Shown here piece by piece: positions 14,776 to 22,534 of a stretch of 26,934 bases of DNA; the stretch's first letter is position 1; each line of letters begins with the position of its first letter. The position numbers and the translations under genes were made by a program. Under the pieces are notes generated by a model. That model saw only the letters and a list, made by a program, of their open reading frames with translations. It was not told the origin of the DNA and ran no database searches. Origin of the DNA: Candidatus Woesearchaeota archaeon (lineage in GTDB: Archaea > Nanobdellota > Nanobdellia > Woesearchaeales > ARS49). The stretch is taken from the NCBI GenBank assembly GCA_019323555.1, contig JAHWHC010000039.1:1-26934 (forward strand). The letters are read 5' to 3'.

Positions 14776-15287
14776 GCAATATCACCTACAACTACACCAA
14801 AATTATCCTGAATAAACTTGATAGCCTCTTCTTTGCTTATCTGGTGTTTTTTGGGAATCTTCTTTGGCTCAAGACGCCTTCGCTTAACCCTGAAACCAGG
14901 CCTCTCAAGAGAGATACAAACCTGAAGACCCATTATTCCAATCTTAGGATCGTAAGCAACTCCAGGAATATCTATATATTCATGGATTCCAAATGAAATA
15001 TTTCCTTGATCATCAAACTGCGATTCAGCAAGCTTTTTGTCCTTTGCCTCAAGCAGCCTTTTCAAAATATCTACAGCTTTATTCTTTCTTAATGTCAACT
15101 TGCAGCCAATAGGAAGACCAGGTCTCAGGCCCCAACCAGGAATTCTTTTGCTGGTCACTGTCTTAATAGGCTCTATTCCAGTTATTGCCTTAATCAAAAC
15201 AATTCCTTTATCTAGCTTGGTCTGGTCCTTGCCTGCACCAATATTCAAGGTGACTTTCTCTATCCTCAATTGCTGCATTTGATTCAT
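14772..15287 (-). CDS. rpl5: Large subunit ribosomal protein uL5
   Basis: uL5 binds 5S rRNA and contacts the P-site tRNA. 171 residues with RIEKVTLNIGAGKD at the start, the basic segment TSKRIPGWGLRPGLPIGCK, and the central GIHEYIDIPGVAYDPKIGI. The C-terminal region FRVKRRRLEPKKIPKKHQ is typical for archaea. It starts 1 nt after the eS4 stop; a second ATG three codons in is also possible. Confidence 0.97.
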   Translation of the reverse strand: MNQMQQLRIEKVTLNIGAGKDQTKLDKGIVLIKAITGIEPIKTVTSKRIPGWGLRPGLPIGCKLTLRKNKAVDILKRLLEAKDKKLAESQFDDQGNISFGIHEYIDIPGVAYDPKIGIMGLQVCISLERPGFRVKRRRLEPKKIPKKHQISKEEAIKFIQDNFGVVVGDIA

Positions 15288-15288
15288 T

Positions 15289-15972
15289 TTACTCTAGCTT
15301 GATTGCCTCTTTTCCTTTGCCAATAACAAAGGCATATCTTTTCAGTGATTCATATTTTTTCTTTGCTTCTGTAAAAATCAACTTATCGCCTTCAATATTA
15401 TCAATAATTCCTTTGTGGCCAATGTGCTTTCCGCCAATCAAATAAATCAGGGCGCCCTTCTCAAGCGGAAGATGCTCCTTGATCTCCTGGAAAGGAACTG
15501 TAATCAGGACAGTATCGCCTGCCTTAACAGCGGTCTTGTCTGTCAAAATATTCCTGTTATCAGAAAGATTAAGCTGAATCTTTCCTTTCTTCAAGGCAGT
15601 CTTTTTCTTGACCCTGCACAACTTAAACGTTGTTTCATCCTTGTCAGCAGGAATAACTTTCAACCTGCCTTTTTTATCAAGCACAATCCTCAAAGCATCA
15701 TTTGTATCTTTGATTGTGATAACATCCATCAATCCAACAGGAAATTTGTGCTCCTTGACACGCCTGCCATCAACAAGCACTTCTTTTGTATTCAAAATCT
15801 TCTTTACTTCTGCAGTAGTTGAGGCATAGCCCAATCTCTTAAGCAGTAAAGTAATAGGCATGCTGAGCTTTGCTGGATGTGCGCCAGGCCGAGGTCTGAC
15901 TACAAACGTATCTTCCTTCTTAAGCAGTGTCCAGCTTTTTGGTGTGACTAATCTTTTTAGGTGTGATTTCAT
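15289..15972 (-). CDS. rps4e: Small subunit ribosomal protein eS4
   Basis: eS4 is the archaeal/eukaryotic S4-type protein, distinct from bacterial uS4. 227 residues with LKRLVTPKSW at the N-terminus, an S4 RNA-binding segment (about 42-105, with EVLVDGRRVKEHKFPVGLMD), the central domain, and a KOW element near residue 180 (GGKHIGHKGIIDNI). Its ATG overlaps the uL24 stop by 4 nt. Confidence 0.97.
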   Translation of the reverse strand: MKSHLKRLVTPKSWTLLKKEDTFVVRPRPGAHPAKLSMPITLLLKRLGYASTTAEVKKILNTKEVLVDGRRVKEHKFPVGLMDVITIKDTNDALRIVLDKKGRLKVIPADKDETTFKLCRVKKKTALKKGKIQLNLSDNRNILTDKTAVKAGDTVLITVPFQEIKEHLPLEKGALIYLIGGKHIGHKGIIDNIEGDKLIFTEAKKKYESLKRYAFVIGKGKEAIKLE

Positions 15973-16337
15973 TTTGCTTTCTTTATTCTCCTCTTATCAC
16001 TTAAATCAAGATCTTGAATCATCAAATTAGATGGTTTAACAGGATAAAGAGCCTTGCTTCCATCTTTTTTCAGGATCTCAACGCCTGAAATAAAGACTCT
16101 TTGTTTTTTAGTGTCAATGCGGTCAACCTTGCCTGTCTTTCCCTTGAATGTTCCGACCATGACTTTAACCTTGTCCCCTTTTCTTACACGCATTGCACGC
16201 TTGCTGTATTTTTTCCTTAACTCAGGAGAGAGGTGACTACCTAATTGTGCGCCCTGCACGTGCTTTGGAGCGTTTCTTGCATATTTTCTCTGCTTTTTCG
16301 GTTGTTTGCTTGATTTCCAAGCGCTTGACCAATCCAT
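15969..16337 (-). CDS. rpl24: Large subunit ribosomal protein uL24
   Basis: uL24 is an early assembly protein at the 5' region of 23S rRNA. 122 residues: the archaeal N-terminal segment HLSPELRKKYSKRAMRVRKG, then the KOW motif VMVGTFKGKTGKVDRID (about residues 58-76). An AGAGGT site lies about 6 nt upstream of the ATG, in the 11-nt gap after uL14. Confidence 0.97.
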   Translation of the reverse strand: MDWSSAWKSSKQPKKQRKYARNAPKHVQGAQLGSHLSPELRKKYSKRAMRVRKGDKVKVMVGTFKGKTGKVDRIDTKKQRVFISGVEILKKDGSKALYPVKPSNLMIQDLDLSDKRRIKKAK

Positions 16338-16348
16338 TTTTTACCTCT

Positions 16349-16750
16349 CTAAACAACGTTGCTTGCTATTTTTGCGACATTAGGCCACCTTTCACAAGCC
16401 TCTTTTGCAACAGGACCTTTGATCATGGTCCCTTTTGGGTTGCCTAACTCATCTTTAAGTATAACTGCGGCATTGTCCTCAAATCTTATCCTTGTGCCGT
16501 CTTTACGAAGGTATTCTTTTTTCTGCCTGACAATAACTGCTGTCACGACCTGCTTACGCATATCCGGCTTTCCAACAACAACAGATGCCTTGATCTTATC
16601 GCCGATACCTGCTGCAGAGTACCTTCCTTTTCTTGTCTTATGACCAAATACACTGATGACTTTCAAAATCCTCGCGCCTGAATTATCACAAGCAAGTATC
16701 CTCGCATTGTGCGGCAGTACTCTTCCAATAGATGCCTTAATCGCTTTCAT
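16349..16750 (-). CDS. rpl14: Large subunit ribosomal protein uL14
   Basis: uL14 sits at the subunit interface and binds release and anti-association factors in other organisms. 133 residues with the signature around ACDNSGARILKVISV and the C-terminal GTMIKGPVAKEACERWP. Its ATG lies inside the acidic end of uS17, overlapping by 14 nt, one of the longest overlaps in this operon. Confidence 0.97.
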   Translation of the reverse strand: MKAIKASIGRVLPHNARILACDNSGARILKVISVFGHKTRKGRYSAAGIGDKIKASVVVGKPDMRKQVVTAVIVRQKKEYLRKDGTRIRFEDNAAVILKDELGNPKGTMIKGPVAKEACERWPNVAKIASNVV

Positions 16751-17180
16751 CTTCTGATTCCTCTATCTCTTCAGGGGCCTCTTCTACTTCTTCAGGCTCT
16801 TTTCTTTTTTCTTCAACATGCTTTTCAGCCTTCTTCTGCTTGACCTTGGACTCTTCAAGAGATTTTGCCCGTTCTGCAAACAATCTCTCTTCTCCCAGTT
16901 TTTTAACAACGACAAAATTCTTTGTCTTGCTCAAAGGCCTGCACTCCTGTATCTCAACAAGATCCCCTTTCTTAGCATTAACACTTTCAGGATTGTGAGC
17001 TTTAACACGTGTCCTCTTTTTCTCGTATCTTTCATACTTGGTGTTGTGTTTTCTTCTCTCCCACTCTACTGTGACTGTTTTCTGCATGATATCATTGATA
17101 ACAACCCCTCTAAAAGTACGTCCTCTAAGGCTCAAGCTACCAAAATCCGGTTGTTTTTTGTCCTTAGCTTCTGTTTTCAT
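16737..17180 (-). CDS. rps17: Small subunit ribosomal protein uS17, with acidic C-terminal tail
   Basis: uS17 is an OB-fold protein that organises 16S rRNA early in assembly. The core (about residues 12-98) includes RGRTFRGVVINDIMQKTVTV and AKKGDLVEIQECRPLSKTKN. It is followed by a helix-prone Lys/Glu stretch (99-125) and a strongly acidic end (126-147) beyond the usual length. Its start overlaps Rnp1 by 17 nt and is served by a GGTG site inside Rnp1. Confidence 0.97.
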   Translation of the reverse strand: MKTEAKDKKQPDFGSLSLRGRTFRGVVINDIMQKTVTVEWERRKHNTKYERYEKKRTRVKAHNPESVNAKKGDLVEIQECRPLSKTKNFVVVKKLGEERLFAERAKSLEESKVKQKKAEKHVEEKRKEPEEVEEAPEEIEESEDESD

Positions 17181-17448
17181 TTTTCACCTTTATCTTGATT
17201 CTTTCTTCAGGCGCGCCAAATAAAAGCTCGCCTTTGAGCGTGACTTTCTCTCCCAGATATGTTATCTGGAAGGTGCTTGTTTTCTTAAGGACCTTTTTCA
17301 GCCCTTTTGAGGTCTCGATGACCAGCAAATGTTTGGTCTCATCTGCAATCCTGCCGCAGATGCCAATATTTGCCGCGTTGGCAGAGCCAATGATTTCAAC
17401 AGTCCTACCGATCAGCTCGTCCTTGACAAGCTTTTTGACCTTTTGCAT
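17164..17448 (-). CDS. rnp1: Ribonuclease P protein component 1 (Rpp29/Pop4 family)
   Basis: A protein subunit of archaeal RNase P, which trims the 5' leader of pre-tRNA. 94 residues of Sm-like beta-barrel: LVKDELIGRTVEIIGSAN, GICGRIADETKHLLVIET, and the basic end. Its place between aIF1 and uS17 is the classical archaeal one and confirms the call. The RNase P RNA gene is not visible in this window. Confidence 0.95.
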   Translation of the reverse strand: MQKVKKLVKDELIGRTVEIIGSANAANIGICGRIADETKHLLVIETSKGLKKVLKKTSTFQITYLGEKVTLKGELLFGAPEERIKIKVKNENRS

Positions 17449-17451
17449 TGT

Positions 17452-17787
17452 TTACTTGATCAATATTGTTTCTGGAGCAAAGCCATTCTCCACCAAAATC
17501 TGCTTTACCTCGCCCAGGTGCCTCTGCTCTGCAGCAGGAGACTTTCCACCGCCACCCTGCAGCTCAATAACGCCGCTCTTGACAGTTCCTCCGCAAGCAA
17601 ATTTTGCTTTCAATTGTTTAGCCAGCTTATCGAGGTCGATCTCTTTTGGGTCGATCCCGTGTATTGTTGTGTATTTTTTGCCATACTTTTTCTTCTCTAT
17701 CTTCACGATAATTTTCTGGCTCTCTTTTGCTATGCTCTCACAAACACAAAGGTCTTGTGGTAGACCGCATCTTGGACATGCTGTCAT
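17452..17787 (-). CDS. sui1: Translation initiation factor aIF1 (SUI1 family)
   Basis: aIF1 binds the small subunit near the P site and enforces correct start-codon choice. 111 residues: an N-terminal cysteine knuckle (C4, C7, C14, C16) that may bind zinc, then the SUI1 domain (about 25-110) with KKYTTIHGID, the basic/glycine segment KFACGGTVKSG and the end GFAPETILIK. It overlaps uL29 by the ATGA arrangement and precedes Rnp1, as in many archaeal ribosomal operons. Confidence 0.96.
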   Translation of the reverse strand: MTACPRCGLPQDLCVCESIAKESQKIIVKIEKKKYGKKYTTIHGIDPKEIDLDKLAKQLKAKFACGGTVKSGVIELQGGGGKSPAAEQRHLGEVKQILVENGFAPETILIK

Positions 17788-17987
17788 GCTTTTTTCTCAA
17801 CCTCCTTGTTTGCAAGAATAGTGTTTATCCTTGCGATTGTCCTTCTTGCAAGCTTGATCTTGCTTGGGTTTTTTGGAACAGTGCCAGTAGCTACCTGAGC
17901 CTTTTCCTTGATAAGCTCATTCAAGAGCTCTGTTTTCTTAATCTTGAGCTCCTCTTCTGGCATTGCTTTAAGATCTTTAAGCTTCAT
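17784..17987 (-). CDS. rpl29: Large subunit ribosomal protein uL29
   Basis: uL29 lies at the exit of the peptide tunnel, where SRP and the Sec channel dock. 67 residues forming the expected helical hairpin: MKLKDLKAMPEEELKIKK (key part LKAMPEEELKIK) and KIKLARRTIARINTIL. Overlaps uS3 upstream and aIF1 downstream by ATGA. Confidence 0.97.
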   Translation of the reverse strand: MKLKDLKAMPEEELKIKKTELLNELIKEKAQVATGTVPKNPSKIKLARRTIARINTILANKEVEKKA

Positions 17988-18616
17988 TTTTCCTTGATTT
18001 CCTCAACATCCTGTGCTGGCTCTTCAGTAAGCTCGATATCGTCAGGCAGTTTTACATCAGGCGGCATTATCTTTACACGAATACCGACTGTTCCTGACTT
18101 TAACTGGGCACTAGCATATGCTGTCTTGACTCCTGTCAAGGCAATGTCCCCGCACTTCTTCAGGTAACCTGAATAAAATCTCCAGCTTCTTGCCCTTGTG
18201 CTTGGAATCTTTCCAGACATGACAATCTCAATACCGATTGCTCCAGCACCCATGACATCACTAAGGGTCTTATGGCCTGTTGCCTTGAATCTCTTAAGAC
18301 CAAAACGCTCAAGAGTTGAAGCAATCTTTTCAGCAACAATCTGCGCATCAAGATTTGGATTCTCAACTTCTGAAATCTCAATCTGCGGATTCTCAAACTT
18401 GAATTTTCTCTTTAAAGTGTTAGTTAGCTTCTTGATATTCTCTCCTTTTCGGCCAACAACAATGCCTGGCCTTGAAGCAAAGATGATGATCTTCTCGCCA
18501 AGAGGAGTCTTGACAAGTTTTGTGTGAGAGTGACCAGCATTCTGAAGAGTCTTGGCTATGTAATCCTCTACCTGGAATTCCTTCATTTTTGATTTCAGTA
18601 ATTTTCTTTCAATCAT
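17984..18616 (-). CDS. rps3: Small subunit ribosomal protein uS3
   Basis: uS3 is part of the mRNA entry site. 210 residues: type 2 KH domain (about 17-90) with the GXXG-type loop in VVGRKGENIKKL, and the C-terminal domain with GAIGIEIVMSGKIPSTRARS. A short acidic tail (about 193-210) closes the protein. Overlaps uL22 and uL29 by ATGA. Confidence 0.97.
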   Translation of the reverse strand: MIERKLLKSKMKEFQVEDYIAKTLQNAGHSHTKLVKTPLGEKIIIFASRPGIVVGRKGENIKKLTNTLKRKFKFENPQIEISEVENPNLDAQIVAEKIASTLERFGLKRFKATGHKTLSDVMGAGAIGIEIVMSGKIPSTRARSWRFYSGYLKKCGDIALTGVKTAYASAQLKSGTVGIRVKIMPPDVKLPDDIELTEEPAQDVEEIKEK

Positions 18617-19215
18617 TTCTCTTTAACCTCTTCTTTTGCTTCCTGCTTTTTTTCTTGAGGCTTTTGCTCTTCTTTTGGCTTCTCTTTTTTAACTTCCTTT
18701 ACAACAGGCTTTTCTTTTTTAGGAGCTTCAACAGGTTTTGCTTCTTTTGGCTTTGCCTTCTCCTGCTTTGTTGCTTTCTTAACGCCCTTTCTCTCCTCAA
18801 GCACGATTTCAATATGAGTTCTCTTTGCCTGCCTTCTCGTGTGCCTGCCGTAACGCCAGGAACCCGGGCCTTTCTGCGCACTGGCATGCATAACAACCAA
18901 ATCAGCAGTGCTCAAGCCCTTGAACTGAGCATTTGCTTCAGCAGATTCAAGCAAGGCAAGTATGTTCTGGCAAGCTTTAACAGGATATCTTCCTGCAGCC
19001 ATTCCTGCCCTGTGGCCCATATCATCGTTGAACCTTGTGAAAGGAACTGCGCGTTTCTTTAAAATGACCTCTGCAAGGTGCTTTTTAGCAAGCTGAACAT
19101 TCTTGTTCCGGATAAACTTGCAGATCATGATAGACTGCTTTCGTGAGATCGGCAGAGTCAGGCCTACTGCTTTTGCACAATTTTCTCCAATCCTTGTTGA
19201 ATACTTGTAACTCAT
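18613..19215 (-). CDS. rpl22: Large subunit ribosomal protein uL22, with long Lys/Glu/Pro tail
   Basis: uL22 lines the peptide exit tunnel. Residues 1-141 are the normal protein (ISRKQSIMICKFIRNKNV; HTRRQAKRTHIEIVLEER). Residues 142-200 are an added tail of repeated Lys, Glu, Pro and Ala residues. The tail ends in an ATGA overlap with uS3, so it is not an annotation error. A GTGAGGT site lies just upstream of the start. Confidence 0.96.
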   Translation of the reverse strand: MSYKYSTRIGENCAKAVGLTLPISRKQSIMICKFIRNKNVQLAKKHLAEVILKKRAVPFTRFNDDMGHRAGMAAGRYPVKACQNILALLESAEANAQFKGLSTADLVVMHASAQKGPGSWRYGRHTRRQAKRTHIEIVLEERKGVKKATKQEKAKPKEAKPVEAPKKEKPVVKEVKKEKPKEEQKPQEKKQEAKEEVKEK

Positions 19216-19217
19216 GT

Positions 19218-19598
19218 TTACCTCACTGACAAGCTCGCGCTTGATCTTGTAGCACCAATACCTGGGCTAGAGTGCGCAACTTTCTTACGGGTGATTGCAA
19301 ACTCCCCAAGCCTGTGACCAAGCATTTCTTCTGTAATCTTAATCATGACAAACTCCTTGCCATTATGAATCCTGATTGATTTTCCAATCATCTCAGGAAG
19401 TACGATCATATCCCTGCAATGCGTCTTGTAATCCCTTTTCTCTTTTTTCAGGGCCTCAAGCAATTTCTTTTGAGCAGGCGTGAATCCTCTTTTCAGGGAC
19501 CTTCTCTCTCTTGATTTCAAAAGATCTGCAAACTCTGTAAGAGACATTTTTTTCAATTCTTCAGCTTTTTTACCTCTAAACAAAAATATCTTTGCCAT
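19218..19598 (-). CDS. rps19: Small subunit ribosomal protein uS19
   Basis: uS19 forms part of the small-subunit head. 126 residues, with KKMSLTEFADLLKSRERRSL (key part LTEFADLLKSR), DMIVLPEMIGKSIRIHNGKE and the signature EEMLGHRLGEFAITRK. Gaps of 2 nt separate it from uL2 and uL22. Confidence 0.97.
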   Translation of the reverse strand: MAKIFLFRGKKAEELKKMSLTEFADLLKSRERRSLKRGFTPAQKKLLEALKKEKRDYKTHCRDMIVLPEMIGKSIRIHNGKEFVMIKITEEMLGHRLGEFAITRKKVAHSSPGIGATRSSASLSVR

Positions 19599-19600
19599 GG

Positions 19601-20314
19601 TTATTTCCTCTTACCAGTCCTTCTTGCAGCAAGCTTACCGACCTTCCTACCAGGCGGCGCAAATCTTGAAACTGGCTTCTGCTTTGCCTTACGCGCTGAA
19701 CGCTTGTTACCAAACGGATGATCAATAGCATTCATCTTTGAGCCACCTGTCCTTGGATACAGCTTGTTCTTTGCTTTTTTCTTGTGATGCATGACTCCTG
19801 CCTTTAAGATAGGCTTCTCATGCCTTCCGCCGCCAGCGATTATTCCAACCATTGCACGGCATTTAACATTGAATTTTCTCTGTTTTTTTGAAGGAAGCAG
19901 GACTGTTGCAAAATTATCTGTCTTTGTGAGCAGTCTTGCTGTATTTCCTGACGCCCTGCAAAACTTTCCGCCATCACCTGGCTGGCTCTCTATATTGAAT
20001 ATGAATGTACCGTCAGGAATCTCGCCAAGCAAAAGTATGTTTCCTGTCTCAGCTGCAGCACCTGCACCAGCTGAAAGAGTGTCACCAACACGGACACCTT
20101 CAGGAGCAATCATCAATCTTGTTTCCTCATCATCATACTTTACCTTGATAATAGGGGCAGAGTGGCCCTGGCAATTCAAGATATCAAGAATCTTTCCATT
20201 AATACATTCAGCTTTAGGGGATCGCAGTTTTCCATCTGTCTTAAACCGGAAGCTTGGAACCTTGTATCTTGGGCTTCCTGTTCCCCGCGCTTGTTGTATC
20301 AGATTCTTTCCCAT
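19601..20314 (-). CDS. rpl2: Large subunit ribosomal protein uL2
   Basis: uL2 is one of the oldest ribosomal proteins and is needed near the peptidyl transferase centre. 237 residues: N-terminal RGTGSPRYKVPSFRFK, the OB-fold and SH3-like domains, and the conserved GGGRHEKPILKAG and AIDHPFGNKRSARK, which includes the invariant histidine. A 4-nt gap separates it from uL23. Confidence 0.97.
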   Translation of the reverse strand: MGKNLIQQARGTGSPRYKVPSFRFKTDGKLRSPKAECINGKILDILNCQGHSAPIIKVKYDDEETRLMIAPEGVRVGDTLSAGAGAAAETGNILLLGEIPDGTFIFNIESQPGDGGKFCRASGNTARLLTKTDNFATVLLPSKKQRKFNVKCRAMVGIIAGGGRHEKPILKAGVMHHKKKAKNKLYPRTGGSKMNAIDHPFGNKRSARKAKQKPVSRFAPPGRKVGKLAARRTGKRK

Positions 20315-20318
20315 CTTA

Positions 20319-20576
20319 TCACATCAATCCAAGATTTGTTGCAATGTCAATTGCAGGAAATTCTTTTGCAAACTTGACATATGCGCGCTTACTGCCCTTC
20401 ATTATGTAAGTATTAACCTTGTCAACCTTCACCTTGAAAACCTCTTCAACAGCTTTCTTGACATCTGCACAGGTTGCTTTAGCATCCACTACAAAAATCA
20501 ACTTGTTCTCTGCCTCCATCAGCCTGATTGATTTCTCAGTCGCCAATGGATATTTGATTACTCGTAGTGATTCCAT
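20319..20576 (-). CDS. rpl23: Large subunit ribosomal protein uL23
   Basis: uL23 sits at the tunnel exit and binds SRP and the translocon. 85 residues with KYPLATEKSIRLMEAENKL, DVKKAVEEVFKVKVDKVNT and KRAYVKFAKEFPAIDIA, matching the short archaeal form. It lies between uL4 and uL2 with 2-nt and 4-nt gaps. Confidence 0.97.
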   Translation of the reverse strand: MESLRVIKYPLATEKSIRLMEAENKLIFVVDAKATCADVKKAVEEVFKVKVDKVNTYIMKGSKRAYVKFAKEFPAIDIATNLGLM

Positions 20577-20578
20577 TT

Positions 20579-21385
20579 TTACATGAACAGTTTTTCTTTT
20601 TCAAGTGTCTCAATCGCAGAGTCTGTGAATAAAGTAAGCCTTCCTGGCTGAGCACCAGGAGCCAAAAGCTCTGCATTAAGATTTTTTATCTCAATAATGT
20701 CAATTCCAGGAATATTTTCAGCAGCTTTCAACAGCTTGCATTTTCCTGAGACTACAATCAAAGCGCCCTTGCTTTTCTTGTATTTTCTTCCCCTTGCTTT
20801 TCCTCTGCCAGCACGCACTTTTTTCTTTGCAGCGCGCGCAAGATCCTTGTCAAGACCTAATTTTTTCAGGCTGTCAAGAACAACCTTTGTCTTGTCAAGC
20901 TTCTCAAAGTCTTTTGAAATAAGGAATGGAAATTTTTCAGGCAGCACATGGCCTCTTTCCTTGACAAACTCTTTATTCACTGTAGCTGCAATCGCAGAAC
21001 GGATTGCTTTTTTCCTCTCTTTATCATTAATCTTTTTATCATAAACTCTCTCTGCTTTTGGGGGGTGCGCTCTTCGCCCGCCAACAGTTCCAGGAGCAAT
21101 TGCAGCAGTCCAATTGAACTGCGTCCCTCTCCTAGAGGTGATCTTCCTAGGAACCCTTGAGATCCCGTGGCCATAAGATGCCCTGTATTCCCTACGCTTC
21201 TTGCTCAACTTAGCACTATGCTTCATACCAGCCCAAGGATCAGAACCATACTGCTGCCTGTTATGGGATTGTATTACCTCAACAGCCCTCTTGATGAGGT
21301 CTGCTCTAACAGGCTCGCTAAACTGCTTTGGCAGCTTTTTCTTGCCGGTTTCTGTATTCTGTGCTGATAATATTTTTAGTTCCAT
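20579..21385 (-). CDS. rpl4: Large subunit ribosomal protein uL4
   Basis: uL4 reaches with an extended loop into the peptide tunnel; in E. coli it also represses its own S10 operon. 268 residues: FSEPVRADLIKRAVEVIQ, the loop region around ISRVPRKITSRRGTQFNW and TVGGRRAHPPK, and the C-terminal LTLFTDSAIETLEKEK. It follows uL3 by 1 nt. The structured leader upstream of uL3 makes autoregulation by uL4 or uL3 conceivable here, but nothing in the protein itself shows it. Confidence 0.97.
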   Translation of the reverse strand: MELKILSAQNTETGKKKLPKQFSEPVRADLIKRAVEVIQSHNRQQYGSDPWAGMKHSAKLSKKRREYRASYGHGISRVPRKITSRRGTQFNWTAAIAPGTVGGRRAHPPKAERVYDKKINDKERKKAIRSAIAATVNKEFVKERGHVLPEKFPFLISKDFEKLDKTKVVLDSLKKLGLDKDLARAAKKKVRAGRGKARGRKYKKSKGALIVVSGKCKLLKAAENIPGIDIIEIKNLNAELLAPGAQPGRLTLFTDSAIETLEKEKLFM

Positions 21386-21386
21386 T

Positions 21387-22364
21387 TTACTGCTTTGCCT
21401 CTAAAGATACATATGTAATAGCTGGCGCATCTTTTGGAATCTTTGGATCAGGCCGAACAGCCTGTATAAGCTTGATCATTCTTTTAGCTGGCCCTTGAAT
21501 AGAGCCTTTGATAAGAACATAGTTGTTTTTTATGACACCATAATGGAGAAAGCCGCCCTTAGGATTTATTTCCTCAGGTTTTTTGCCGATCTTGATAAGC
21601 CACTTGTTGTAATCAACACGCTGGTGATAGCCTGTCTGGCCAGCGTGAGATACTGTCCAGTTAAGCTTGCCGTGCCAAGGACCTAGAGAACCAGGACCTC
21701 TCTTGGTCTTCTCTGACTTGTGGCGCCTGATAGCAACACCAAATCTTTTGACAGGACCTTGGAAACCTTTTCCTCTGGTGACTGCGTGAGAATCAAGAAC
21801 CATGCCTTCCTGCAAAACATCCTCAACTTTCAGCTCTTTTCCTAGATTGTTTTTAGCATAATCAAATTTAGCATTCAGGTCACCGCCAATACCAAGCTCA
21901 AAAACCTCTGGCTTTTTCTTGCCAATGCCTGTGAGTTTTGGCTGTGTCTGAACCAAAAGCATCAAATTTTCATATTCCTCTATCTTTACGTCGCTGGCTT
22001 TTTTCTTAGGATTTTTTGGCAAAGGAAATCTCTTTGCAAGCTCTTTATCCAGTTTGTCAGCGAGAATTTGAGAAGAAGCATGAAGACCATAAGCGTCTTT
22101 TTTGTAGAGTGTGAAGCCAATCAGCTTGATTGGAGGGCACTCAATCACTGTCACAGGGAATCGTATGTCTTCCCCTTTAGTGATGGAGTTTGCGCGATTA
22201 TCTGTTATAAGAATATGAGTCATGCCTGCCTTGTATCCAGGAAAACCAAGAGGCTTTATGTCTTTTGATTTAGCCCAAGACCTAATTCTAACTGATTCTG
22301 ACTTGGCCTTTTTCCTCGGCCAAACCTGCATACTTCCTTTTCTTGGACTTCTTTTTGTTGGCAT
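21387..22364 (-). CDS. rpl3: Large subunit ribosomal protein uL3
   Basis: uL3 is an early assembly protein whose loop reaches the peptidyl transferase centre. 325 residues, normal for archaea: KRSPRKGSMQVWPRKKA at the N-terminus, the GFPGYKAGMTH strand, TRGKGFQGPVKRFGV, and the central GPGSLGPWHGK and GQTGYHQRVDYNKW motifs. It is the first gene of the superoperon. No Shine-Dalgarno sequence lies near its ATG, although a leader of about 136 nt is predicted. Confidence 0.97.
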   Translation of the reverse strand: MPTKRSPRKGSMQVWPRKKAKSESVRIRSWAKSKDIKPLGFPGYKAGMTHILITDNRANSITKGEDIRFPVTVIECPPIKLIGFTLYKKDAYGLHASSQILADKLDKELAKRFPLPKNPKKKASDVKIEEYENLMLLVQTQPKLTGIGKKKPEVFELGIGGDLNAKFDYAKNNLGKELKVEDVLQEGMVLDSHAVTRGKGFQGPVKRFGVAIRRHKSEKTKRGPGSLGPWHGKLNWTVSHAGQTGYHQRVDYNKWLIKIGKKPEEINPKGGFLHYGVIKNNYVLIKGSIQGPAKRMIKLIQAVRPDPKIPKDAPAITYVSLEAKQ

Positions 22365-22500
22365 TTTTGAATAAGATGGTGTACTTTAGTACACACCCCT
22401 CAATACCGACAGAACCGTTGAAGCATTTCGTAGAAGTAAAAGAGTTAATCTCCACCTCCGACGTTTGTACTGAAATGCTTCTTTCCAGGCTAGTCAGATT
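22365..22500 (-). promoter_or_regulatory. Structured 5' leader of the ribosomal superoperon
   Basis: If transcription starts about 26 nt from the TATA box, the mRNA leader runs from about 22500 to the uL3 ATG. Its main element is a perfect 10-bp stem: GAAGCATTTC (22481-22472) with GAAATGCTTC (22429-22420), extended by GTA/TAC past one bulged A and then by GAGGT/ACTTC. The 5' arm contains GGAGGTG (22459-22453), a perfect match to the 16S anti-Shine-Dalgarno sequence, with no start codon at a usable distance and partly paired in the stem. A second hairpin (GTGTAC, loop TAAA, GTACAC; 22394-22379) lies 15 nt before the uL3 ATG. This looks like a regulatory leader. Confidence 0.6.
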
Positions 22501-22520
22501 TGTGAAAGAAACACAAGTTT

Positions 22521-22530
22521 GTTTATAAAG
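22521..22530 (-). promoter_or_regulatory. TATA box of the ribosomal superoperon
   Basis: On the minus strand this reads CTTTATAAAC, immediately downstream of the primase stop codon. It is the only good TATA box in the 170-bp gap. Directly upstream, overlapping the last primase codons and the stop, is the inverted repeat CTATTG-GT-CAATAG (22535-22548), a possible factor site at BRE position. Confidence 0.65.
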
Positions 22531-22534
22531 GTTG

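Noticed and set aside
17195..17821. Open frame of 208 codons on the plus strand
   Set aside because: Antisense to rnp1 and aIF1, with low-complexity Ser/Phe/Leu content typical for the reverse strand of lysine-rich genes.
22453..22459. GGAGGTG as the ribosome-binding site of an upstream small ORF
   Set aside because: No ATG, GTG or TTG lies 4-12 nt downstream on the minus strand, so I treat it as part of the leader structure.
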